From positions 248,001 through 312,000 of the forward strand of contig NZ_QMHP01000006.1 of NCBI RefSeq assembly GCF_003313335.1: a stretch of DNA of 64,000 bases. Direction: 5' to 3'. The DNA is from Pedobacter zeaxanthinifaciens (GTDB lineage: Bacteria; Bacteroidota; Bacteroidia; Sphingobacteriales; Sphingobacteriaceae). Positions 42,434 through 52,293 of this stretch are shown here, in pieces; position 1 is the stretch's first letter, and every line of letters starts with the position of its first letter. A program made the position numbers and the translations under genes. The notes under the pieces are model-generated. The model saw nothing but the letters and a program-made list of their open reading frames with translations. It ran no database searches and was not told where the DNA came from.

Positions 42434-43714
42434 ATGCAAAACCTTCCACCATTAGCCGAAAGATTACGCCCGCAAAACTTAGATGAATATGTTGGGCAAA
42501 AGCATTTAGTTGGCGAAGGAGCTGTATTACGGAAGGCAATTGAAAGTGGCCGTATACCATCCATGATTTTCTGGGGCCCGCCGGGTGTAGGTAAAACTAC
42601 GTTGGCTACCATCATTTCCCAAAACTTAGATAGGCCTTTTTTTGCACTTAGCGCCATCAATTCAGGAGTTAAAGATGTAAGGGAGGTCATCGATAAAGCA
42701 GCGGCAATGAAAGGAAGCTTCATGGGGATGCCCATCTTGTTCATTGATGAGATTCATCGCTTCAGCAAATCGCAGCAAGACAGCTTGTTGGGAGCCGTGG
42801 AGCGTGGTTTAGTCACTTTAATCGGTGCTACTACAGAAAATCCTAGCTTCGAAGTGATATCGGCTTTGCTTTCCCGTTGTCAGGTTTATATCCTTCAAAA
42901 TTTAACAGAAGAAGAATTGGTTGGTTTACTTCACACCGCCATCCAAAAAGATGAAATCTTATCGACAAAAAAAATCGAAATTAAAGAACATGAAGCGTTA
43001 ATTAGGTTAAGTGGCGGCGATGCCCGTAAGCTGCTTAATGTGCTGGAAATTGCCATTAACGGTGTTGGCGGAGATGAAATAGTGCTCACTAACGAAAATG
43101 TACTGGCCCATGCACAACAAAATTTAGCCCTTTACGATAAGGCTGGCGAGCAACACTATGATATCATTTCTGCTTTTATCAAATCCATCCGCGGTAGCGA
43201 CCCAAATGGAGCGGTATATTGGTTAGCTAGGATGATTGAAGGAGGAGAAGATCCTTTGTTTATCGCTCGCCGTTTAGTCATATTGGCTTCCGAAGATATT
43301 GGCAATGCCAACCCTAATGCACTGTTACTAGCGAATAGTTGTTTTCAAGCAGTTAACGTTATCGGTTTTCCAGAAAGTAGGATTATTCTATCACAATGCG
43401 TAACTTACATGGCATCATCGGTAAAAAGCAATGCCGCTTACGAAGCCATTAATCAGGCGCAAGCATTAGTGAAACAAACTGGCGATTTGCCTGTGCCGCT
43501 GCATTTGCGTAATGCGCCAACTAAGCTCATGAAAAATATTGGCTATGGCGCTGATTACAAATATGCACACGCTTATGAAGGTAATTTTGAAGCACAAGAG
43601 TATTTGCCAGAAAAATTGAGCGGAACTAAGTTGTACGATCCGGGAAGAAACCCGGCAGAGGATAAGCTTCGCGAAAAATTAAAACAGAATTGGAAAAATA
43701 AATATAACTACTGA
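42434..43714 (+). CDS. rarA: Replication-associated recombination protein A (RarA/MgsA AAA+ ATPase)
   Basis: 426 residues from the ATG at 42434 ([25 protein letters not shown]). A GTG at 42416 is in frame but lies in the inverted repeat of the preceding cassette, so it is rejected. Walker [12 protein letters not shown], Walker [11 protein letters not shown], sensor 1 [10 protein letters not shown] and sensor 2 [11 protein letters not shown] are intact. The C-terminal tetramerisation part ([24 protein letters not shown]) is typical. RarA works at stalled replication forks, bound to SSB. Confidence 0.95.
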   Translation: MQNLPPLAERLRPQNLDEYVGQKHLVGEGAVLRKAIESGRIPSMIFWGPPGVGKTTLATIISQNLDRPFFALSAINSGVKDVREVIDKAAAMKGSFMGMPILFIDEIHRFSKSQQDSLLGAVERGLVTLIGATTENPSFEVISALLSRCQVYILQNLTEEELVGLLHTAIQKDEILSTKKIEIKEHEALIRLSGGDARKLLNVLEIAINGVGGDEIVLTNENVLAHAQQNLALYDKAGEQHYDIISAFIKSIRGSDPNGAVYWLARMIEGGEDPLFIARRLVILASEDIGNANPNALLLANSCFQAVNVIGFPESRIILSQCVTYMASSVKSNAAYEAINQAQALVKQTGDLPVPLHLRNAPTKLMKNIGYGADYKYAHAYEGNFEAQEYLPEKLSGTKLYDPGRNPAEDKLREKLKQNWKNKYNY

Positions 43715-43717
43715 TAT

Positions 43718-45190
43718 ATGCTGAGCACTTTTTTATCACATCAATGGAAGGCTTTTTGGCGTAGCCGAAATAAAGCAGGAAGCATTGCGGCGCAAATTGT
43801 TTTGGGATTTTTTATGCTTTATTTCTTGGTGGTAGCTATAGGCGTAGGTTTTTGGATGACTAGCATCATTGATAAGATTATGCCGGGCATTAGTCCCACT
43901 ATAGTTTTTAACGGCTTGATTTTATATTACTTCTTGCTTGATTTGGCTATAAGGATACAAATGCAGGATCTGCCAACGTTGAGTATTGTCCCCTATCTTC
44001 ATTTAAATATTTCTAGAAGAACGATCGTGAACTTTTTGAATTTACGGTCGCTATTTTCATTCTTTAATGTATTGCCGCTCTTTATCTTTTTGCCATTTAT
44101 TTTTATCAATATTAGTGCTGCGGGAGGTGTGGTTGATGTGGTGGTATACTTGCTATCCATACTAGGACTTATCGTTTTTAATAACTTTTTGGTGCTTTAC
44201 ATTAAACGAAGGGCTATCAACAATGTATTAATTTTTGCAATTGGTATTATGGTGGTATTGGGCTTAGCCGCATCAGATTATTACGGATTGATTTCCATTA
44301 GAGCCTTTTCAAACTTGGTGTTTCAAAACGTTGTAAGATATCCGTTTTTAGCATTGATATTTCCATTGGCAGCATTTGCGATATTTTATATAAACGCCAA
44401 ATTTTTGACTGCAAATTTGTATACCGAGGAATTGAGTTCAAAGGATGATAAAAAGGTAAGTACAGATTATCCTTTCTTAAACAGCTTTGGTAGAGTGGGA
44501 GAATTAGCCGCTCTTGAGCTAAAGCTAATTTTACGACATAAGCGTTCCAGAAGTTCGGTAATTATGGGGTTTCTGTTTCTATGCTACGGCTTTTTCTTTT
44601 ACCGCCTGCCATTAATTGAAAATAATGAATTTGGAAAAATGTTGTTTGCCGCAGTTTTTATGACTGGCATTAACATCTCCGTTTACGGTCAATTCATGTT
44701 TGCTTGGCAAAGTGCACATTTTGATGGTTTATTGGTGAATAAAATTGATCATCGGGATTTTATTAAAGCAAAGTTTCTACTGTTCACTATTGGCAGTACA
44801 TTAATTACTGCCCTTTCAGCATTTTACGGATTTATGAGCTATAAGTTATTGTTGCTGCATTTAGCTACTTACATCTATAATATTGGCGTGAGTACCATTG
44901 TGGTATTGTACTTTGCTAATTTTAACTACAAACGATTAGATATTACCAAAAGTGCAAGTTTTAATTGGCAAGGCGTTGGAGCCTCACAATGGTTACTTAG
45001 TTTGCCGCTCCTACTAATCCCATTAATTATCTACATACCTTTTGGCGTACTAAACCAACCTTACTGGGGGTTGGCAGCACTATCGCTTTTAGGGTTGCTA
45101 GGCTTGTTATTACGCAATTATTTTATCAAGATAATTGTAAACAAATTTGAAAAACAACGATATAAAATAGCCGAGGGCTTTAGAGAATAA
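43718..45190 (+). CDS. DUF5687 membrane protein, ABC-2-type exporter permease
   Basis: 490 residues with about twelve hydrophobic helices and no signal peptide. The start LSTFLSHQWKAFWRSRNKAGS is characteristic of the Bacteroidota DUF5687 family. The ATP-binding partner begins 4 bases after the stop, so the two form an ABC exporter; its substrate is unknown. It starts 3 bases after rarA, so transcription may run through from it. Confidence 0.9.
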   Translation: MLSTFLSHQWKAFWRSRNKAGSIAAQIVLGFFMLYFLVVAIGVGFWMTSIIDKIMPGISPTIVFNGLILYYFLLDLAIRIQMQDLPTLSIVPYLHLNISRRTIVNFLNLRSLFSFFNVLPLFIFLPFIFINISAAGGVVDVVVYLLSILGLIVFNNFLVLYIKRRAINNVLIFAIGIMVVLGLAASDYYGLISIRAFSNLVFQNVVRYPFLALIFPLAAFAIFYINAKFLTANLYTEELSSKDDKKVSTDYPFLNSFGRVGELAALELKLILRHKRSRSSVIMGFLFLCYGFFFYRLPLIENNEFGKMLFAAVFMTGINISVYGQFMFAWQSAHFDGLLVNKIDHRDFIKAKFLLFTIGSTLITALSAFYGFMSYKLLLLHLATYIYNIGVSTIVVLYFANFNYKRLDITKSASFNWQGVGASQWLLSLPLLLIPLIIYIPFGVLNQPYWGLAALSLLGLLGLLLRNYFIKIIVNKFEKQRYKIAEGFRE

Positions 45191-45194
45191 AATT

Positions 45195-45890
45195 ATGATT
45201 GAAGTAAAGAACTTAGTTAAGAGTTACGCTGGTCGTACAGTTGTCAATATCCAACAGTTGAGCATCAAAACTGGCGAAACAATAGGACTGGTAGGTAATA
45301 ATGGCGCTGGAAAAACAACTTTCTTTCGCATGTTATTGGATTTAATTCGCCCAGATGGAGGTGTTATCCTTTCCAAAGATATGGACGTTTCAAAGTCCGC
45401 TTCGTGGAAAGATTATACAGCATCCTATTTGGATGAAGGCTTTTTGATTGATTACCTCACTCCTGAAGAGTATTTCGTATTTATAGGCAGCTTGCATGGA
45501 TTAAGTGCTGCCCATGTTGCGGATTATTTGAAGCAATATGAGGAATTTTTTAACGGCGAAATCTTAAATCGTGGCAAATATATTCGTGATTTTTCAAAAG
45601 GAAATCAAAATAAAGTGGGTATTGCAGCGGCGTTAATGCAAAAGCCAGAGCTTTTAATTTTAGATGAACCTTTTGCCAATTTAGATCCCACTACGCAAAT
45701 TAGGCTGAAAAGTTTACTGAAAAACTTAAGTCAAACTCAAAAGCTAACCACTTTTATTTCTAGTCACGATTTAAATCACGTTACCGACGTTTGCAATAGA
45801 ATTGTACTGTTAGAAAAAGGAAGCATTATTAAAGATTTTTACACCGATGAAAATTCGTTAAAGGAGCTGGAAGCTTATTTTTCAGAGTAA
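45195..45890 (+). CDS. ABC transporter ATP-binding protein
   Basis: 231 residues, one nucleotide-binding domain. Walker A VGNNGAGKTTFFRML, Q-loop region near SYLDEGFLIDYLT, signature-like FSKGNQNKVGIAAALM (LSGGQ replaced by FSKGNQ, common in ABC-2 exporters), Walker B LLILDEPFANLDPT, and switch His in SSHDLNHV. It pairs with the DUF5687 permease 4 bases upstream. Export is likely; the cargo is unknown. Confidence 0.94.
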   Translation: MIEVKNLVKSYAGRTVVNIQQLSIKTGETIGLVGNNGAGKTTFFRMLLDLIRPDGGVILSKDMDVSKSASWKDYTASYLDEGFLIDYLTPEEYFVFIGSLHGLSAAHVADYLKQYEEFFNGEILNRGKYIRDFSKGNQNKVGIAAALMQKPELLILDEPFANLDPTTQIRLKSLLKNLSQTQKLTTFISSHDLNHVTDVCNRIVLLEKGSIIKDFYTDENSLKELEAYFSE

Positions 45891-46024
45891 AGTGTATGGT
45901 AATTTGGTCAATGTTAAAGCTCACTTTGCAAAAAACATAAACCAATTTGCCACTACAACGTTTAGTAAATAAAGGAGTACTGGTGTTGTCAACTAGTTTT
46001 TTAAGCGAATTGTAAAATTGGCAT

Positions 46025-46032
46025 TACCTTTG
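46025..46032 (+). promoter_or_regulatory. -7 box TACCTTTG of the OmpA-type gene
   Basis: It matches TAnnTTTG, 38 bases before the ATG at 46071. The -33 region contains TTTTTTAAG rather than a clear TTTG. Confidence 0.5.
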
Positions 46033-46070
46033 ACTACACCAAAAACAATATTAATAAACGAAATAAAAAA

Positions 46071-46751
46071 ATGATGACTACAAAATTTAAGACAGCAACT
46101 GTCGCTATAGCTTTATCGGTAGGTGCAATGATTTTTCAGAGCTGCGATAGCCTAACCAATACTCAAAAAGGTGCGGGTATTGGTGCTGCTGCAGGAGGTG
46201 TAATTGGTGCTTTAATTGGTAAAAAAGCAGGTAATACTGCAGTTGGTGCCGTTATTGGAGCAGCAGTTGGTGGTACTGCAGGTGGTTTCATTGGTAAAAG
46301 AATGGACAAACAAGCTGCTGAAATTCAACAAGCAATTCCAGGTGCTGAAGTAATTCGTGAAGGCGAAGGTATCATTGTAAGATTTGATAGCGGTATCCTT
46401 TTCGATTTTAACAAAACTGACTTAAAAGACGCTGCTAAAAAGAACATTCAGTCTTTAGCTGCTTCATTAAACCAATATCCAGGTACTGATGTGAAAGTTA
46501 TTGGTCATACCGATAATATTGGTACTGCTGCTGTTAACCAAAGCATGTCTGAAAAAAGAGCGGCTGCAGTTAAAACTTATGCTGTTTCGCAAGGTGTTCC
46601 AGCATCTCGCTTAGTAACAGAAGGTAAAGGTTTTAATGAGCCAATTGCTGATAACTCAACTGAAGCAGGTCGTGCTTTAAACCGTAGGGTAGAGATTGTA
46701 ATTATTGCTAATGAGCAATTGAAAAAAGAAGCACAAGAAAAAGCAGGATAG
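46071..46751 (+). CDS. OmpA-family lipoprotein with glycine zipper
   Basis: 226 residues. A signal peptide ends in a lipobox (MIFQSC). Residues about 35-80 form a glycine zipper (GAGIGAAAGGVIGALIG, VGAVIGAAVGGTAGGFIG) that can insert in or span the outer membrane. The C-terminal OmpA domain (about 110-220) has the peptidoglycan-binding pattern VIGHTDNIG, NQSMSEKRAAAV and NRRVEIVI. It tethers the outer membrane to the peptidoglycan. It is monocistronic with a strong terminator. Confidence 0.93.
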   Translation: MMTTKFKTATVAIALSVGAMIFQSCDSLTNTQKGAGIGAAAGGVIGALIGKKAGNTAVGAVIGAAVGGTAGGFIGKRMDKQAAEIQQAIPGAEVIREGEGIIVRFDSGILFDFNKTDLKDAAKKNIQSLAASLNQYPGTDVKVIGHTDNIGTAAVNQSMSEKRAAAVKTYAVSQGVPASRLVTEGKGFNEPIADNSTEAGRALNRRVEIVIIANEQLKKEAQEKAG

Positions 46752-46775
46752 TTTTAAAATAAACGATACAAGAAA

Positions 46776-46803
46776 CCCCGAAGTTAATTCGGGGTTTTTT
46801 TTA
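46776..46803 (+). terminator. Terminator of the OmpA-type gene
   Basis: ACCCCGAA and TTCGGGGT form an exact stem with a 5-base loop and a run of eight T. Confidence 0.92.
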
Positions 46804-47145
46804 TTCGTAAATGTCTGCAAAATACTCAATAGCTAAGCCTTTCAGTAGCATTTCTTGCTCCATCGCGGCGTACGATGGTATTGGTTTAATCAGCTTCCAA
46901 TGCGGCCAGCCATCTTGGTCTAAACCTTCTAATTCATAAAACCCCATTTCACTTAATAAACGACAAGTAGCAATGTGCATCAGCTCTTCTTTTTGTCGCT
47001 TACTAAATTTACCGGGCCCTTTTCCCAATTCCTGAACACCAATTAAAAACAACATCACCTTCAAGTCGGGCAATTCCGAATCGAAATCTTTAGCTATCTT
47101 TTCTTGCAGCGCTTTCCATTTGATATTGATTTCTGCTGGTTTCAT
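46801..47145 (-). CDS. Conserved hypothetical protein
   Basis: 114 residues from the ATG at 47145 (MKPAEINIKWKALQEKIAKDF). An in-frame TTG at 47160 overlaps the promoter box and is rejected. It is soluble, with a charged N-terminal helix, LMLFLIGVQELGKGP-like core and KRQKEELMHIATCRLLSEMGFYELEG, and it ends YFADIYE. No function is recognised. A TATATTTGC box ends 3 bases before the ATG, so the mRNA is probably leaderless. Its end overlaps the T run of the convergent OmpA terminator. Confidence 0.75.
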   Translation of the reverse strand: MKPAEINIKWKALQEKIAKDFDSELPDLKVMLFLIGVQELGKGPGKFSKRQKEELMHIATCRLLSEMGFYELEGLDQDGWPHWKLIKPIPSYAAMEQEMLLKGLAIEYFADIYE

Positions 47146-47148
47146 GTT

Positions 47149-47157
47149 GCAAATATA
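47149..47157 (-). promoter_or_regulatory. -7 box TATATTTGC abutting the gene at 46801-47145
   Basis: An exact TAnnTTTGC on the minus strand, 3 bases before the ATG. It is one of several boxes in this window placed 2-5 bases from a start codon. Confidence 0.55.
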
Positions 47158-47238
47158 CAATCTCTACCTCTTTGTTTTCTTGATTATATTCGGTCTTGCT
47201 CATTGCCTTTTTATCTTTCATATTTATTCTAGTATTTC

Positions 47239-47246
47239 TAGCTTTG
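47239..47246 (+). promoter_or_regulatory. -7 box TAGCTTTG abutting the Gfo/Idh gene
   Basis: It fits TAnnTTTG and ends 4 bases before the ATG at 47251. Confidence 0.5.
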
Positions 47247-47250
47247 TGAA

Positions 47251-48270
47251 ATGAGGTCTAAAATAAATGTTGGCTTACTGGCCTACGGTATGTCTGGTAA
47301 GGTGTTTCATGCACCTTTTATAGCTGCTAACGAGGGGTTTAATTTTGTAGCCGTTACCGAAAGGAATAAAAAACAAGCTGCGGAAGATTATCCAAACGTG
47401 ATTAGTTATGATAGTGTTGACGAACTGATTGACGACGAAAGTATTGATCTCATCATCATTAACACCCCAAATTATACGCATTATGAATTTGCAAAAAAGT
47501 GTTTGTTGGCGGGTAAACATATTTTGGTTGAAAAACCATTTACGGCAACAACAGCACAGGCTGCAGAACTATTTGCATTAGCTAAACAGGTTGGAAAAAA
47601 GGCTTTAGTTTATCAAAATAGACGGTTTGATAGTGGATTCAAAATCACCAAACAAATTATAGAAAGCGGACAATTAGGCAAGCTAACGGAGGTTTACTTC
47701 AGATTTGACAGATACAGAAATGAAATAGGTCCGAAGTTGTTTAAGGAAGATAGCACTTTTGAAGCTAGCGGCTTACAGTATGATTTAGGACCACATTTGA
47801 TTGATCAAGCAGTGGCTTTATTTGGTAAGCCCGATAGGTTTTATAAGGTACTGGCCTGCAACAGACAAGAAAGCCAAGTAGATGATTACTTTTTTATTCA
47901 TTTGGCTTATCCAAATCAGTTGAATGTGTATTTAACTGCAACTTTGCTGGCAGCAGATATTCCAGCGGCTTTTGTAGTGAACGGATCGATGGGTTCGTTT
48001 TCAAAAAATCACGGCGATGTGCAGGAAGCTCAGCTTTTAAAAGGAGTGAAGCCAACCGATGATGGCTACGGTGTGGAGGCGCAAAACGATGCCGGAAAGT
48101 TGACCCTAGTAACTGGCCCTAATGAAAGGAAGGTGGAGGTATTAACATCTCCGAAAGGTAATTATGGAGAATTGTTCGAAGCCGTTTATCAAACCATAGT
48201 TAATGATGTGCCTTATCCAATTACAGAAGATGATGTTATTGCGCAATTGGCAATTTTAGCATCTAAATAA
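47251..48270 (+). CDS. Gfo/Idh/MocA family oxidoreductase
   Basis: 339 residues. The N-terminal Rossmann domain has VGLLAYGMSGKVFHAPFI, a YGxxGxxFH variant seen in this branch, and LVEKPFTATTAQA supplies the EKP motif. The C-terminal domain has DLGPHLIDQAV with the catalytic His and Asp. It oxidises or reduces a sugar or inositol-like substrate with NAD(P); the substrate is unknown. It is monocistronic, with a probable leaderless start. Confidence 0.93.
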   Translation: MRSKINVGLLAYGMSGKVFHAPFIAANEGFNFVAVTERNKKQAAEDYPNVISYDSVDELIDDESIDLIIINTPNYTHYEFAKKCLLAGKHILVEKPFTATTAQAAELFALAKQVGKKALVYQNRRFDSGFKITKQIIESGQLGKLTEVYFRFDRYRNEIGPKLFKEDSTFEASGLQYDLGPHLIDQAVALFGKPDRFYKVLACNRQESQVDDYFFIHLAYPNQLNVYLTATLLAADIPAAFVVNGSMGSFSKNHGDVQEAQLLKGVKPTDDGYGVEAQNDAGKLTLVTGPNERKVEVLTSPKGNYGELFEAVYQTIVNDVPYPITEDDVIAQLAILASK

Positions 48271-48353
48271 AAATACTTTTTCAATAAAAAGTTTGGTTTG
48301 CTGTATTAATCGAAATTCGATAGCTAGTTCAATACAGTAGGCATAAATTATTT

Positions 48354-48361
48354 TACTTTTG
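48354..48361 (+). promoter_or_regulatory. -7 box TACTTTTG of hutH
   Basis: It matches TAnnTTTG, 20 bases before the ATG at 48382. There is no clear -33 TTG. Confidence 0.5.
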
Positions 48362-48381
48362 GGCGACCAAATAAAATTCAA

Positions 48382-49869
48382 ATGGCCGTTTATCAAATAG
48401 GTGTAAATAGGTTAACTATTGCCTCTGTACAAGAGATAATTAACACTAAGCAGCAAATTCAGCTTTCTGCCGAGGCTACGGAACGAATTGTTAAGTGTAG
48501 ACATTACCTCGATGAAAAGTTAAGTAAAACAGAAGAACCGATTTACGGTATCAATACTGGTTTTGGTTATTTACAAAACGTTAAAGTAGCCGCCAGCCAG
48601 CTTACGCAATTACAACACAACTTGCTCTTATCGCATGCTTGTGGTACTGGAGAGGAAGTGCCTAGGCCTATCGTGAAGTTGATGTTGCTGTTAAAAATTC
48701 AGTCGTTAAGTTATGGCCATTCGGCGGTTGCACTAAGTACGGTACAGCGGTTAGTTGATTTTTTTAACCACGATATTTTACCTGTGGTTTATACGCAGGG
48801 TTCTTTAGGGGCATCAGGTGATTTGGCTCCCCTGGCACATTTGGCTTTGCCGTTAATAGGTGAAGGCGAGGTTTGGTACAAGGAAGAAAAAGCTCCCAGT
48901 GAAAAGCTAAACCAGCAGATGAATTGGCAGCCACTAACTTTGCAGAGCAAGGAAGGCTTGGCGCTGATCAACGGTACGCAATTTATGAGTGCTTATGGGG
49001 TGTATTGTTTGTTGCAAGCTGAAAATTTGTTGGCATGGGCCGATGCCGTTGCCGCTACTGCCATTGATGCTTTTGATTGCCGTATTGATCCGTTTTTGGA
49101 TTTGAGTCACGTGATTCGTCCGCACAAAGGTCAGCTAACCACAGCTAACAACATTAAGCATTGGTTAAAGGGAAGTGAATTGATAGCACAGCAAGGCAAG
49201 CAAACTCAGGATCCCTATTCGTTTCGTTGCGTACCTCAGGTACATGGCGCAAGTAAGGATAGTGTAGCGTACATCCAATCTGTTTTTGAAACGGAAATCA
49301 ATTCAGTTACTGATAATCCCAATGTATTTCCGGATGAAGATTTAATTATCTCCGCAGGGAATTTTCATGGTCAGCCGCTGGCTTTAACCCTTGATTTTTT
49401 ATGTATGGCATTGGCCGAAATTGGATCTATCTCGGAACGCCGAACTTTCCAGTTGATTTCGGGCACTAGAGGATTGCCGCCTTTTTTGGTTAAAGAAGCG
49501 GGTTTAAATTCGGGCTTGATGATTACGCAGTACACAGCGGCATCGATTGCTAGCGAAAATAAGCAATTGTGTACGCCGGCATCTGTAGATAGTATTGTGA
49601 GTAGTAACGGACAGGAAGATCATGTGAGCATGGGCGCAAACGCTGCAACCAAATGCTTGCGAGTAGTTGGAAATGTGGAGCGTATTTTAGCAATAGAATT
49701 GATTACTGCTATGCAAGCCTTGGAGCTGCGGAGGCCGTTAAAATCATCACCTAAAATTGAGCAACTCTTAGCAGATTTTAGAGCGTTGGTTAAGTTTAAT
49801 GAGACTGATAGGTTACTGGCGAACGATATTTCTCAAAGTGTTAGTTTTATTAAAGGAAACCGTCCTTAG
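48382..49869 (+). CDS. hutH: Histidine ammonia-lyase
   Basis: 495 residues, full length. The active site is the self-formed MIO prosthetic group from A144-S145-G146 in GSLGASGDLAPLAH. The YGINTGFGYL N-terminal Tyr, QDPYSFRCVPQVHGA and SGQEDHVSMGANAA-like C-terminal segments are those of histidine rather than phenylalanine lyases. It turns L-histidine into urocanate and ammonia, the first step of histidine use. No hutU, hutI or hutG is in the window, so the rest of the pathway is elsewhere, or the gene is used alone. Confidence 0.95.
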   Translation: MAVYQIGVNRLTIASVQEIINTKQQIQLSAEATERIVKCRHYLDEKLSKTEEPIYGINTGFGYLQNVKVAASQLTQLQHNLLLSHACGTGEEVPRPIVKLMLLLKIQSLSYGHSAVALSTVQRLVDFFNHDILPVVYTQGSLGASGDLAPLAHLALPLIGEGEVWYKEEKAPSEKLNQQMNWQPLTLQSKEGLALINGTQFMSAYGVYCLLQAENLLAWADAVAATAIDAFDCRIDPFLDLSHVIRPHKGQLTTANNIKHWLKGSELIAQQGKQTQDPYSFRCVPQVHGASKDSVAYIQSVFETEINSVTDNPNVFPDEDLIISAGNFHGQPLALTLDFLCMALAEIGSISERRTFQLISGTRGLPPFLVKEAGLNSGLMITQYTAASIASENKQLCTPASVDSIVSSNGQEDHVSMGANAATKCLRVVGNVERILAIELITAMQALELRRPLKSSPKIEQLLADFRALVKFNETDRLLANDISQSVSFIKGNRP

Positions 49870-50114
49870 GTTTAATCAATATCAACTTTGCGATTCGCTT
49901 TACTTTGCCATAAAAGAAAAACTCTTAGTTATCGTTGTCCAGAACTTATTTATGGCACATAAAGCACTTATTGGGTTGAAGAGATTCTAGAATGAATTAT
50001 GATGACGTGCTTGGTTGGGTTATTTCCGTTCTCAGAGATTTGCGATCTAGGATTGGAACGTCAGATGAAATTATTTAAATCAAAAAAAATTTTCATATTT
50101 GAAGAAAAACGCTC

Positions 50115-50951
50115 ATGAAGAGATATTTATACGTCCTGCTGTTTCTGAATATCTTGAGTTCTTGTAAAAAGGAACAATTAGTAGATGACCCTATATCTAC
50201 GTCCACATTTGGTCCAGACTGTATTCTGCAAAAAAGGCAAACTGCTTTTCATATTGGTATCGCTCTTTATCGAAGTCAAGGTAAATACAAAGGAAGCGAA
50301 GAAATTTCTCTTAACGTAGCCGGAGTCACGGCCAAATTATTAAAGCGTTATGTTGATAATGAACGAATAATGATGTTATTCGAAGTTCCTGGAATTAACA
50401 TAACGGGTGATCATAAATTGATTTTTAATTACAGCATCGGGGCTAGCAAATCTAGTGTTGAGAGAACAGTTAGAGTAGTTAATGATTTTTTACCTGCATC
50501 TATTTGGCCTAAATTGGACGATGTATATGTTAGGAGCCACAATTTTTTAATATCTGTATATCAGTCTTACGATTTTGACTTTAATCCACCAGCCAGCATT
50601 TCCTTGGGAAATAGCATGAAAACAGGCTATGCTTTAGATATTGGCGAGTATCGGACAAATTTCTATAGCTCGCCCAAAGTCTACGTGGGTAAAGAATTTA
50701 TACCAGGTTTAAATGGTGTTTACCAAACTTACTACGAAAATGGTCTATTAAAGGAAATAAATGTAATGATTGCAGACACTTTTAGAGATCCGTTTTTTAG
50801 TATAACGGAATTAAAAAATGAATTAATTAAATTGTATGGATCGCCTACGCAATCTGGTGGTAAAACAATTTATAGGTCTGGCAACTTTGATATCGCCTTT
50901 GATGACTATTATTATAGATACATTACTGCCACAGTAACCAAGGCAAGATAA
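50115..50951 (+). CDS. Lipoprotein of unknown function, tandem paralog 1
   Basis: 278 residues. A signal peptide with the lipobox ILSSC, then a beta-rich N-terminal part (about 45-130; FHIGIALYRSQGKYKGSEEISLNVAG...) that may be an Ig-like/IPT-type fold, ending TVRVVNDFLP. A second domain (about 135-275) follows, with WPKLDDVYV, IGEYRTNFYSS, PGLNGVYQTYYENGLLKEI and YGSPTQSGGKTIYRSG. No family is recognised. It is the same length as, and clearly similar to, the next gene, 48 bases away, so the pair arose by duplication. Confidence 0.75.
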   Translation: MKRYLYVLLFLNILSSCKKEQLVDDPISTSTFGPDCILQKRQTAFHIGIALYRSQGKYKGSEEISLNVAGVTAKLLKRYVDNERIMMLFEVPGINITGDHKLIFNYSIGASKSSVERTVRVVNDFLPASIWPKLDDVYVRSHNFLISVYQSYDFDFNPPASISLGNSMKTGYALDIGEYRTNFYSSPKVYVGKEFIPGLNGVYQTYYENGLLKEINVMIADTFRDPFFSITELKNELIKLYGSPTQSGGKTIYRSGNFDIAFDDYYYRYITATVTKAR

Positions 50952-50999
50952 ATTAGATTATTGTAGCATTGTCAATGATCATTAACCGTAACTCAAATT

Positions 51000-51836
51000 A
51001 TGAATAATTACACGCTCCTTTTACTCCTGTGCTTTGCGTTTGCTTCATGTTCGAAAAATGAAGGTGTTACACCTGAGAATATCGATGTAAAAAGAGTTGT
51101 TTTTTCTACAGACCGTATTGTGCAGAAAGTGGGCAAGCCCTTCAAATTAGGGATATGGATAGAAAATAGCTTTTATACTGGCGAAGAAAACTTCTCGTTA
51201 ACTGTAAATGGAATCGAAGCGAAAACATTTAAACTTAAAGACGGTGGTGAATTCTTCATAATGTTTGATGTTCAAGCGATAGAAAAAGCAGGCGATTACA
51301 ATGCGATTTTTACTTTTAAAAAAGGTGCTAGTAGTCTTACTGTAGAGAAAAAAATTAGGGTAGTTGATGACTATACCTTACTTGAACTTTGGAATAAGTT
51401 GGATATAGCTTATGTAAAAGAAAATCAGTTTTTTTTGCTTCTTTATAAATCAGGCAGTTTTTGGTTCGAAACGCCTATGGAGGTGATGTTGGCCACCAAT
51501 ACCATTAAAGGAACGCAGTTTGGCGTAGGTGAATATAGGTCTGTTTTTGCAGGTTCAAAAAGTATATTGGCAAGTAATACACTTGTTGATGGGTTGAATG
51601 GAAGTTATCATGTTTACTATCAAGATGAGAAAGTAAAGGAAATAAGAGTTTTTTATGGCGATGCTTATAATATTTCCGAAATTAATGTTGAGGAAATATT
51701 CGCTGAAATGACTCGACTTTATGGTCAACCTACATTAGCGAGCAGCTCATCGAAACTATACAGAATTGGGGCGTTTGATGTTGAAGTTAGATACACCCTT
51801 CCTTTAATGCAGGCGATCATCAAGAAAGTAAGATAA
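51000..51836 (+). CDS. Lipoprotein of unknown function, tandem paralog 2
   Basis: 278 residues, paralog of the preceding gene. Lipobox FASC after LLLLCFA; shared blocks include LTVNGIEAKTFKLKDGGEF, KIRVVDDYTLLELWNKLD, GEYRSVFAGS, LVDGLNGSYHVYYQDEKVKEI, and RLYGQP...SKLYRIGAFDV. Both are probably outer-membrane or surface lipoproteins with one Ig-like and one novel domain. The function is unknown. It is the last gene before a 540-base repeat-rich gap. Confidence 0.75.
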   Translation: MNNYTLLLLLCFAFASCSKNEGVTPENIDVKRVVFSTDRIVQKVGKPFKLGIWIENSFYTGEENFSLTVNGIEAKTFKLKDGGEFFIMFDVQAIEKAGDYNAIFTFKKGASSLTVEKKIRVVDDYTLLELWNKLDIAYVKENQFFLLLYKSGSFWFETPMEVMLATNTIKGTQFGVGEYRSVFAGSKSILASNTLVDGLNGSYHVYYQDEKVKEIRVFYGDAYNISEINVEEIFAEMTRLYGQPTLASSSSKLYRIGAFDVEVRYTLPLMQAIIKKVR

Positions 51837-51894
51837 TGACTAAACGATTGCATCTCGGCCTACTACTTTCCTTTAATATTTAATTGTCGACTTT

Positions 51895-52110
51895 ACCTGC
51901 GGATTTAAAATCCTCATATAAATGCTTCTGGATTGCAAATCCGCAGAAGCTATAATTTTACTTTCATTAGCTTTGACAAACCTCTAGTAAGTTGAGTAGA
52001 GGTTTGTCAAAGCTTGCCATTAGCACAGGTTTTTATTAATTAAACCTGATTGAAGTGGAAATACTTTTTGCTGCGTCATTTCGAACGTAGAGAGAAATCT
52101 GTATGATAGT
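51895..52110. repeat. Repeat-rich gap: hairpins and inverted dispersed repeat, copy 3
   Basis: Three parts. The hairpin GCTTCTGGATT-GC-AAATCC at 51924-51950 is the same design as in the tandem array at 18581. AGCTTTGACAAACCTCT / AGAGGTTTGTCAAAGCT (51969-51985 and 51998-52014) is an exact 17-bp inverted repeat. ATTAATTAAACC to GGAAATACTTTTTG (52035-52070) is the inverse of the dispersed core at 18500-18534. TGCGTCATTTCGAACGTAG and a partner-like GATGTCTCAC follow. No gene is seen between 51837 and 52379. Confidence 0.7.
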
Positions 52111-52293
52111 AGCATTTAGCCTAGAGATGTCTCACTATGTTTGACATCACGGTAAACGGAATACAAAAAAGATTGAAACGAAAAGCAGGGCTTTCGGATC
52201 CGAAGCACCATTGCAATTGCTTTTCAAATTATCAATGTTAGCAGTTATAACTTATCACCTAAAACGGAAATCCAAAATTTTCTACGCCAACTA

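Noticed and set aside
49992..50078. A 28-codon frame (MNYDDVLGWVISVLRDL) after hutH
   Set aside because: Too short to support, with repeat-like sequence around it (AGATTTGCGATCT) and no start context. It may be a worn repeat.
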